Source of the DNA: Gamarada debralockiae
Taxonomy: Eukaryota; Ascomycota; Leotiomycetes; Helotiales; Hyphodiscaceae
NCBI GenBank assembly: GCA_002803225.1
Contig: NXFV01001383.1
Coordinates: 1-64,000, forward strand
Direction of reading: 5' to 3'
DNA length: 64,000 nt
Both the position numbers and the translations under genes were made by a program. Under the pieces are notes generated by a model that was not told where the DNA came from, searched no databases, and was given only the letters and a program-made list of their open reading frames with translations. Positions 56,435-64,000 of the stretch are shown here, one piece after another. How positions within the stretch are numbered: position 1 is the first letter of the stretch; each line of letters begins with the position of its first letter.

Positions 56435-56758
56435 AATCTCTTAGGTGAACCTCTACCCAATACGAAGACGGCACTTGTTTAGTACGTTGCTTAACTAGTC
56501 AATCTTTCCTTGAATTCTTACTCTAGCTTTTATAAACTCGGAACTAGCTTTCACTGTCGAGACTCTTGTCACTGCCGATATCGTTTTTGTTTCTGAGAAA
56601 TGTATGCAACAGGGTTGAATGGGAACTTCAGCCTCGTGAAAATACAGTTTAGGAAGCGAGTAATAGCTTTGAATTTCGATAAAGTGTGGCTTGGAAATAC
56701 AGCCTCGAAAGCGAGCAGGGAGAGGATTCCTTGTGCCATGTCGACGTTGTACCAAAGG
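56435..56758. other. 3' region between convergent genes
   Basis: Downstream region of the sacsin-like gene, convergent with the small minus-strand gene. Short minus-strand frames continue here, but nothing is supported. Confidence 0.4.
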
Positions 56759-57143
56759 TTATATCGAGACCGTACTCGCTCCCAAGGGCACTTTTATGCC
56801 CATCCACTTGGACGGATTCACCAGAAGCACCTTTCCCGAAGTATGAGAAACAAGATTGAATTGCCATTGGGTGCATTGCTTTTGCTGAATCTGAAATACT
56901 ATGTTGTCAATACCCATACAGCCGCCAGGAAGCCCTGGTGGACAAAGATTACAGACCTTCCAAGCTGCCATCTGGCCTTCGCCGCTGCTATCTTTGTTGG
57001 GCTTCGCCTTGATTTCTGCATTAAAAGTTAGCGGCATTCTCCTGCAGCGTGTGCTACAGTGAATTTAAGACAGGACAATGCATACCCTGAGTGACCCTCT
57101 CCTTCAATTTCGGATCCGTGAGTTTGACCTTCGCAGAAGGCAT
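56759..57143 (-). CDS. Small basic protein, N-terminal motif of a fungal hypothetical family
   Basis: Exons 57143-57086 and 57015-56759 give 104 residues. The intron has a GTATGC donor and an ATGCAG acceptor. The first 39 residues (MPSAKVKLTDPKLKERVT, then QEIKAKPNKDSSGEGQMAAW) resemble a small-protein family in which a short helix TDPxLxxxVxxEI is followed by a Lys/Gly loop and G-Q-x-x-A-x-K. After AAWK the expected helix is not recognisable. The remaining 65 residues may be readthrough into an unspliced intron (a weak GTCTGT...TTTCAG pair at that point would remove 66 nt and keep the frame) or a diverged tail. The N-terminal half is more credible than the C-terminal half. Function unknown. 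Confidence 0.45.
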
Positions 57144-58256
57144 GGTTGCTGGCTTCTCACCTGAGTTATTCGCAGAAATTTATTGCAATTGGTTTGGTGC
57201 ACCATTGAAGTTGTTGAACATAAATGTAAATATTTGGGAGGAAGGAGAAAGGAGGAAGAGTCTTGATTCGAAGGAAGCTTGCGGAATGCAAGACGTCAGG
57301 ATACCGCCCTCGCTTAGTTCGCGTTCTGCCGATCCTAAAAAGGGGCTAAATTTATAGGGGTGTCAGCTTGAGGAAATTTGACGCCTCCACTGTCACCCAT
57401 TTGTTTTGTCAAAAAGAGACCAGTAGAATTAGTCACTGTCAATAATTCAACCTCATTTGCTCCAGCTGAAACTTAGTAAAACATACCATGGTTTAATGTA
57501 TTAGGCAATATTGATGCATTAGCAATGTGATGCTTAACCTTTGCGTCGGTGCTCAGCTCAAGCAGATAACCGTCAGCAAGCATTTGATCACTTCCAAATC
57601 CAAGTAGTATACCAAAACCTTCCACGAAGTCCCAAGCCCCACCTTCATCCAGTATAACTGTTTCCTTAATCCTGGCATTTTACTCCGGCTAATTCACTTG
57701 AAGTCTTCGAATCTCGACCTCGGAGTGATCTTTAAAGACCCTGTCCCATCACCACTTTTCCTCCTCAACACCCAACAACACCTCCGCAAAAAGACATCTC
57801 AGACCACTCGACCACCTCTCCACTTGCTCAAGTAACAATATGACCTCGAATATTCTCATGCCATATCAAACTCGCAGCACATCAATCTGACTTCGCGAGC
57901 AATTGCAGATTGTCAAGGCTCAAGAATGCACCTTCAACCCTCCAGATTCTCATACCTGTGTACATGAAATACCTTCAACTTCAACCACCCAACTCGATCT
58001 CTACATTTCAACAACTACAATTAACCCAGGCACGTCCTGGAGACTCTGACTTCCGATCTATTCCATTTCGCTTGATACAGAACTCGATCATCATCACTCT
58101 TTCACCAGCAACTTCTCCGACTGGCGACTTATTCAGTTTCAACTTGGGCAACAACTTCAAGTAATTCAAGTCGTACATATCACACTCGATACTCAGCATC
58201 ATTTCAATAATACAACTTCAATTTCAACGCCGCCTCAACATCATATCACATTCGTC
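57144..58256. other. Intergenic stretch
   Basis: Divergent promoter region between the small minus-strand gene and the BTB-like gene. 57,760-58,256 is C/A-rich leader-like sequence with many CAAC and CTTCAA strings before the ATG. No gene is seen. Confidence 0.5.
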
Positions 58257-59257
58257 ATGTCTGCAAGCCCCGCGAGACCTGCCATGGCTGCACTTGCTTG
58301 CTGCTATCCAAACCCAGCAGCCACTCAGAATCCTGAAGCCGTCCCTGCAAACATGAGATTTCCCAACGCTGTTCGGTAAGAGTCCAGTCTGTCATCTCTC
58401 TCTTACATTGTACTAACAAAAGGTTCAGAGAGGCGCACCTAACCCCTGGAATTTCGTTGTACAGTACGTCCGTCCAACAAGACAATCCTTTTGGATTTCC
58501 AATGTAGACCTCTGCGAAATTTCGTCGTCTTTCCGAGATGAAGTGAACTATCACGAGCATATAGGCATTAGCCATGCCGAGTACCACTTTGAGAACGAAA
58601 GTGTCCAAGCATTTGATATTATTAGTGGTTGGTTCAATCAAGGCATCCGCGGCCCACGTGAAATCTCACAGAGCATGAGTGACGGGTATCTGGGTCAGGG
58701 TATAGAGCTCATTTCAAAAACGCATGGTGTCTATCACTTAGCTTACAGGCTGGGTTTGACAAAATTTGGAGATCTCGCTCTTGAAATTCTGGGCCGAGAG
58801 TATTTCAAATGCAACCTTGTTCCGACCGTCGAGGAAATCTGCGAAGCTTACTGTAACCTAGTCCTAGTTGGCTTGGGATTGCGCCAGTTGATGGCTCGGC
58901 ATTTGGCTTTTATGGATTCTCTCCTTGCGGAGGGCTACCTCACGACGCCTGATAAACGGTATGATGACGAGACACCCAGAACTTTCACAGGATGTCTGGA
59001 ACACGACAAGACATGCAGTCAATGTAGACCACACCCACAGATTGAACCATCCGTTCTCCGACAACATCTGCAGCTATCACGACCATGCCGCAAATGAGCG
59101 ATGCCACGCTTCCGGACACATCTTCAAGTGTAGACTTGGCGTATTTGAGGGAGGCATGTGGTGTGAACTTGGCCTTCATGATCATTGTGCAGCAATAGAC
59201 GAGAACAGAGAAGGACAGCCATCAGTCCAGCCAGTACAAAGTCCAGTTCAACCCTAG
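58257..59257 (+). CDS. BTB/POZ-like protein with cysteine/histidine tail
   Basis: Proposed exons 58257-58375, 58431-58958 and 59041-59257 give 287 residues. Exon 2 reads as a BTB-like fold: WISNVDLCEISSSFRDEVNY, YHFENESVQAFDIISGWFN, then GVYHLAYRLGLTKFGDLALE and EICEAYCNLV, matching the order of the strand-helix core and the 'L-x-x-A-x-x-x-x-L' helices of fungal BTB proteins. Exon 3 contributes a Cys/His-rich segment (ICSYHDHAANERCHASGH, FKCRLGVFEGGMWCELGLHDHC) that could bind metal. Intron 1 uses a CAGAG acceptor to keep the frame. Intron 2 (59-nt-spaced GTATGA donor, CCCACAG acceptor) is optional: retention would end the protein at 59097 with 261 residues. The TAG at 59255-59257 is followed by 65 further codons in the same frame (to TGA at 59453-59455), including an ELESESEEEEY acidic run. 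So the stop may be recent or bypassed. Confidence 0.65.
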
Positions 59258-59455
59258 CGCCAAGCACTACAAAATGACAATACCCAGGGCCAGGCTCCAC
59301 GACCTCCCATGGGAGATGCGCCCGGTAACGACATAGAGTTGGAGTCTGAGTCAGAAGAAGAAGAATATAGAAGCCCCTACTTTTCTCCACGACTCTCTTC
59401 TCACGTGGCTGCTATGAACGCTGGAGGTCGTCACAGACTGCGTTTCCGCCGATGA

Positions 59456-60357
59456 CCCGGGAATGATTTCTGCCACTACGAAGCAGCTCAGCAATCTCTC
59501 GATATCGGTCTTGTCCAAGCCTGAACACCTTGAGACTGTAGCCTCGCAGATGAGCTCATCCCTGCACCTTGCTCCAGCAACTGCATATCACAAACACACA
59601 CCCACTCAACACCTCAACACAAAATACCACAAGAAATTCCACTTCCCGCCCAAATTCTACGGCGTTGCATATCGTCATTAGGAGCTCTCGGGTTTCTGTT
59701 GCAACTTTGCATCGAGACTCTCGCTCCTTGAGCATGCACGTTATCTTCTATCCAAAAATTCTCCATCGCGAACAAAGCGCAGCACCTACTATCCTACTAA
59801 AACATTTCCCCGCATTGACAAATTACATCATATTTCATTCTTTCATTGATTTCTATTTCAGCACATAGACATCGATGCCTTGAGGGGCCTTCATTTACCA
59901 CTCTCCTTGCCGCTCGACTGAGGAAAGAGATATTGATTCCCCGGCATATCTACGCATTTTACATACAACTTTCCATTCCCTACGTTTCATGCCACTTGGC
60001 AGCAGAAAAAAGCTCTCAGTCTTCCCGAGCACATCCCCAATATCCCCAGAACTTCCCCTCTATCTCCGCTCTTCACCCGCATTTCGAGAAAGCACATCAG
60101 GGGCGACCAAGCGAACTAATAAAGGCACTGCCACTCGTTCACGGGAAGGAGAGGGATGAATTCATGCTTTCATTTACAATTAGAGTCTATCATCCATCGA
60201 ATTCCATAGTAAACCATCCATCCACAACCACCGTATGAAAACAGGACTGTGAAGCGCAAGAGATGAGAGTGCCGTAAACTGACGAACGCGCAAAGACCAA
60301 ATCACCACACCGATGCTGTCAAAGAAACCCCTTCCTCTCCATCATGTATGCCCGTAT
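59456..60357. other. Intergenic stretch
   Basis: No gene supported; overlapping short plus-strand frames without motifs. Confidence 0.5.
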
Positions 60358-61176
60358 CTACTTCTTTGGTGGGTATTTCTTGAAGAGGTACCTGCCAATT
60401 TATCAGTACTTTGTTCCCCAATACACTATGGTTGGAACTCACTGGCTCAAGTAATAATCACCCGCAGCAAACAACCCCACAATCCCCGTCCAAGTACCCA
60501 CAACCTTCCACGTCAACTCACCCGCCGCATACTTCCTATAAGCCCCAAAACCCAGACCCGCACTCAAAGCCACAACCGCAACCGCATTTCCAATGAACAC
60601 AGGATTGTCGCTATTGGCTTCAAGACGATGAACACCCTTCTTGCCCTTCGCCTTACCGTCCTTCTCAGCCTTCGACATAGCTTTTTGGGCTTTGTGAAAT
60701 TCTTCTTTGGCGCGCGCTTCGGCGGCTTCGGCTTCGTGCTCGATGCGCTCGGCTTGGGTGGAAGTTTGGATGTTTTGGGAGCTGAAGTCGGAGGGTACGG
60801 TGTGGACTGATTCGGTGTCGACGTCGATTAGGGAGGCGGTTGAGGGAGAATCGGTGTGCTCGATCTCGGGGGGTGCTGGGGCGAGCTTCTGAAGGGGCTG
60901 TTAGTGATGTTCTTTATAGGCTGGACCTGTTCAATAAGCTCTGGTCGCGAGCTGACTTCGTCCCCGATATGTTCTTGGTAGAGCTCAAGGACGGTGCTTT
61001 GTTGTTCGAGGACGTAAGGGTGATAAGAAAGAAAAAGTTATGCATACCTCCTCTGCAGTTTGGGCTGGGCCCTTCTTAGCTATTCGTGACCTTGGAGTCA
61101 GTATTGCTTCTTGTAGGAAGAGCTAAGGGTGGATGGAAGAGCTCAGCGAGGACGAACCTGCGGCGGCGTACGACAT
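60358..61176 (-). CDS. OM14-type mitochondrial outer-membrane protein
   Basis: Four exons, 61176-61158, 61079-61048, 60897-60443 and 60391-60358, give 179 residues. The first two exons are tiny (19 and 32 nt) and encode MSYAAAAKKGPAQTAEE, a common start of this fungal family. A conserved-looking acidic segment STASLIDVDTESVHTVPSDF follows, then a charged helix (QAERIEHEAEAAEARAKEEF). The C-terminal OM14-like region has hydrophobic helices (NPVFIGNAVAVVALSAGLGF, GTWTGIVGLFAAGDYYLSQ) and ends YLFKKYPPKK. In yeast Om14 lies in the outer membrane with porin and Om45 and helps dock ribosome-nascent-chain complexes. By homology this protein would be a mitochondrial surface factor. Intron 2 (150 nt) is longer than usual here; a shorter internal exon inside it cannot be excluded. 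Confidence 0.8.
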
Positions 61177-62167
61177 GGTGCTTGGCTTGGGAGGAACTGA
61201 TGTGCTGTCAGTGGTTAGTAGTTGGTCTTTGACTAGGCAATGCATTTGCAGACTTACTGTTTGATTGAGTGTCTCTGTTGATGAAAGTCGGAAGATATGC
61301 AGAAGAAGTCGTGTGCCTTGTTCACATGCGAGAACTTGGAACGGATGGCGCTTGGACGCATTGATCAGGCGCTCTGAGAAAATGACGTAGGCGGCTAATT
61401 GGCAGGTGGACTGTGCACGGTGCAACTTCACTCCTCTAGGATCACAACAGAGATGAGTGGATGCAGTTCATGCCTTATGGCCGGTCAGGGAAGTTCACCA
61501 ACGTCTGTTTTGGTACCTGGTTGATATGTTTCCGTTGTTGATAGAATCGTTCACCAAGAAGGAAGATAGGAGTCGGTTATAGTACTGGAGTCCGTCGCCG
61601 TTACTGAATCTCGCGGTGAAGAAGTTGCTGCCTGAGGAGGGTGTGGATTGGCTTTTCCTTCGGGTATTGTCAAAGTTGACTCGGAACGGCAGATTGGATC
61701 TGGAGAACCATTGTGCTTGAACGCAGATGGAGTTCTTGTGGCGTTTAGCTCGCAGGTCATGATCCTTCGCGCAACGTGGTGGCGAGAGGGAGGAACGGGA
61801 AGAACGAAAACACCGCTGAAGCTGAGTATGAGGAGAGTAAGATATTATTTGCATCAAGAGCTACACAAAGGACTGGAATCTCTGCCCAATATCTGCGTCA
61901 ACCAGTTAAAGGCAAACTGGAATAACTTTCTCTGGACCGACAGTCACCCATGTCCACCATCACGGGGCCTCTCTTCTCAACTCAGACACAATTGCACCAG
62001 GCAGTCTCCCCCTTCCTTCTGCCACTGTTTCTAAGCTCGGCAGATCAACCAAACGGAGATACGATGATGTACAACGCCCCAACGCCTACGCCCATACCTT
62101 TAATCTCCGACAACGAAATCGCCACTGATTCAAAACACACCAACAACCCAAAGGCCAGAACGGGGAT
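61177..62167. other. Intergenic stretch
   Basis: Promoter side of the OM14-type gene and 3' side of the VOC gene. Overlapping short frames at 61.5-62.1 kb lack motifs. Confidence 0.5.
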
Positions 62168-62640
62168 TCACTCTCGGTCTCCAGCAGAAAAGCACACCAC
62201 CTCAATATTATTCCCATCCAAGTCCAGAATATATGCAGCTATCGCGACATCAGAGACTGCTATTCCATATTTAAGAAGAAGAGAAGGATATTCTACGATG
62301 AGGTACCGTAGTAGTTTTCCATAAAAGGTCTTATTCCCGGTTGCCCGTTATCTGTGCCACCAGCTTTAATCCCACATACATGGAACTCATCCACCAGCTT
62401 CCTCTCTTTCACGTAGAAAGATATGTGAATAGGAGTTGGCTTCGGGCTTTGATTGTTGTCCGGTCCGGGAACGTATTGTCGGAGCCAGAGGTCGGGGATG
62501 GGGTTAGAGGTGACAGCCGGTCCCAACCCAATTACAGTCGGAAAGCGTAGCGGTTCATAGGATAGAGGGGAAAGGGCAGCAAGGTAGAATTTAACAGATG
62601 CCTCCAGATCTAGAACTCGAATTGAAACGTGGCCGAGCAT
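62168..62640 (-). CDS. VOC-superfamily protein (glyoxalase/bleomycin-resistance fold)
   Basis: Two exons, 62640-62307 and 62238-62168, give 134 residues. It starts MLGHVSIRVLDLEASVKFY, with the metal-ligand His in the first beta strand and the D-x-x-x-S-x-x-F-Y helix. The middle strand PIHISFYVKER and the last-exon motif AYILDLDGNNIEVVC supply the other conserved positions, including the metal-binding Glu. Fungal stand-alone VOC proteins of this length are usually uncharacterised glyoxalase-I-like or dioxygenase-like enzymes working as dimers; substrate unknown. The intron starts GTACCT and ends GATAG; without it the conserved DGNNIE strand would be lost, which supports the model. Confidence 0.88.
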
Positions 62641-63182
62641 GTTTTATGATTGAGTGCGAAACTTATCTTGCCGTAGTCGATTTTCTTTACTGAAGAGACA
62701 TAGAAGCTTATAAAGCATCCTCCAAGACTGGGAAATAGTCCGTCCGTGGTTGCCTAAAACATGGGTCCCTGCCAAAACGTTTTTGTCGGGCTAGCCATGA
62801 ATTGACGAACCGAATTATTAGCAACCGCCACTTACGGTATCGCGATTATCTTCTAAGCTAGTTGCAGCCTAGTTTTGTCTATTAGCTCTCCTCCCTGCAT
62901 GACTCAAATTCACCGCAGCTATTCAAACATCACCATTAGCGATCATGCCCATTATCAGTAACGTGAACTTGACCCTTTCGCAGGCCTGCTACTAATGGAT
63001 TCCAAGACAGCAGCTGGTCAACACCTGCAAACCAATTGGCTTGATGGATTTACTGAAACCCTACATTCCACTGCTGTTTGCCACTATTCACACCGCATAT
63101 TTGCTATCTCGTCGTTGCTGACGCCGAATTCAGAATTATCGACACGCAAATCTTGACTTTCCTCACCATATACTAGAATCTA
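62641..63182. other. Intergenic stretch
   Basis: No gene or repeat recognised. Confidence 0.5.
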
Positions 63183-64000
63183 CTATAGGTCTTCCCGATT
63201 CGGACTTCCAGTACGAACAAACTGCATCAACTAGCTCCGAAGAGTCTTAGTCAGGGACTCATTGTGGACGTTCGGACTGGCGTCCGTAATGAAAGAGTAC
63301 GCAATATCCTGTCCATGCAGAGCCGGGGGGATCGCAAAGACATACTTGTATGCACGATCCTCCATGGCACGCACCACGAAGTTGGCGTTACATCCGATGG
63401 ACGCCTCTGATATCAGGAGGCGGAGACGGCTCTGGACGTTTTTGTACAGGGTGCCGTCGTATCTCGTGGATAAAGGGTTTTGACGTGCTTTAGGGACTCG
63501 TCGGGCAATTACCAGGGGAATTGGCCGAAGATACTCATCGAAAGGGTTGTCCGTGGCGATGGATCGATCCACGAAGAGGCCGCCCTCATCGGCGTTGTGG
63601 GCACTGATGACGGTTAAGTTAAAGAGCCTGCTAAGAAGTAATTTGCTTGGCAGGTTAGGAACGACGATGCCGCCAACGGCAGGTCCTGCGCATGTCAGTT
63701 GCTTTCCAGTGCCATTGTTGGAGTGAGGAGCATACCAAAGACATAAGAGCCGTATGGTGCTTGTCCGATTCTGGGTGTTTTACCCCGTAAGCACCTCGCT
63801 GGGGGGCCGCTCGCTCTTTCTAAGCTGGTGATGTTCGCCAGTGTGAGGAACGCCTTGTATGTTTCTTCCTGCTCATTAGCCCGTGGGTGCGGGAGAGCAA
63901 CTGGGCTCTGGAAGATGGCCTGCTGGAATGGGGTATCCGGGGACGGCGCCACGATTTGATTTAAAATCGAGCCACCTTCCGGCAGATTCCCCCACGACAG
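63183..64000 (-). pseudogene. Carboxylesterase type B, 3' part, with nonsense codon; runs off the right edge
   Basis: The minus strand enters from beyond 64000 and reads SILNQIVAPSPDTPFQQAIF, the segment just after the nucleophile elbow of type B carboxylesterases. It continues with PYGSYVFG, an intron 63735-63686 (GTATGC donor, GCGCAG acceptor), PAVGGIVVPNLPSKLL, an EASIGCNANFVVRAM block and the catalytic-histidine motif AIPPALHGQDIAYSF. At 63233-63231 a TAG follows LTKTLRS. The same frame then continues with LMQFVRTGSPNREDL, the usual C-terminal 'F-x-x-x-G-x-PN' motif, and hits another TAG at 63185-63183. The first TAG probably arose from a TGG or TAC/T codon, so this copy is likely truncated. 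Catalytic Ser and Glu cannot be checked because the 5' half is outside the window. Confidence 0.6.

Noticed and set aside
60313..60892. Plus-strand frames of 165 and 61 codons
   Set aside because: They are the antisense of the OM14-type gene, whose minus-strand exons have consistent splice phases.

Overview
The window looks like nuclear DNA of a filamentous ascomycete (Pezizomycotina). A helotialean (Leotiomycetes) fungus is my best guess, but I cannot prove the order. The coding genes carry short introns of about 45-145 nt with GTAAGT-like donors, CTAAC/CTGAC-like branch sites and CAG/TAG acceptors. The families present are typical of such fungi: HET, 2EXR, NmrA, RING-ankyrin, CENP-L/Fta1 and the OM14 C-terminal family. 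Several AT-rich blocks and broken genes carry stop codons explicable by C-to-T or G-to-A changes. This is what repeat-induced point mutation (RIP) followed by relaxed selection would leave, although RIP itself is an inference. I saw no rRNA, convincing tRNA or CRISPR array.

Layout. 0-4 kb: a small cysteine-rich peptide gene, an AT-rich degenerate stretch and a decayed transcription-factor fragment. 4.3-8.7 kb: an NmrA-like oxidoreductase and a flavin monooxygenase with an extra N-terminal NTF2-like domain, transcribed divergently from a shared ~670 bp promoter, followed by a C2H2 zinc-finger gene. 11.3-15.3 kb: a RING-ankyrin protein and a short Lys/Glu-rich protein with a clear TATA box. 15.7 kb: a nearly perfect fold-back element. 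16.7-18.8 kb: a HET pseudogene. 20.5-24 kb: the kinetochore subunit Fta1/CENP-L and a Whi5/Nrm1-type G1/S repressor. 27.5-28.9 kb: a secreted aspartic protease. 30.8-32.3 kb: a salicylate-hydroxylase-type FAD monooxygenase. 34.7-36 kb: a seven-helix membrane protein.

36-47.8 kb is accessory-looking. It contains AT-rich blocks, two elements with terminal inverted repeats, palindrome clusters, a membrane-protein relic, a mucin-like cell-surface protein and a fungal O-fucosyltransferase-like protein. 47.8-56.4 kb is the centrepiece: an apparently intact nine-exon gene for a 2,727-residue sacsin-type protein with two HSP90-like ATPase modules and a C-terminal BTB domain. 56.7-64 kb holds a small hypothetical gene, a BTB-like gene with an in-frame stop before a coding-like tail, an OM14-type mitochondrial outer-membrane protein, a glyoxalase-fold (VOC) protein and the 3' part of a carboxylesterase that carries a nonsense codon.

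I rebuilt the exon models by hand. Where exons are listed, reading frame and splice phase were checked and total lengths are multiples of three. Functional names rest on motif recognition only, since no database search was possible.
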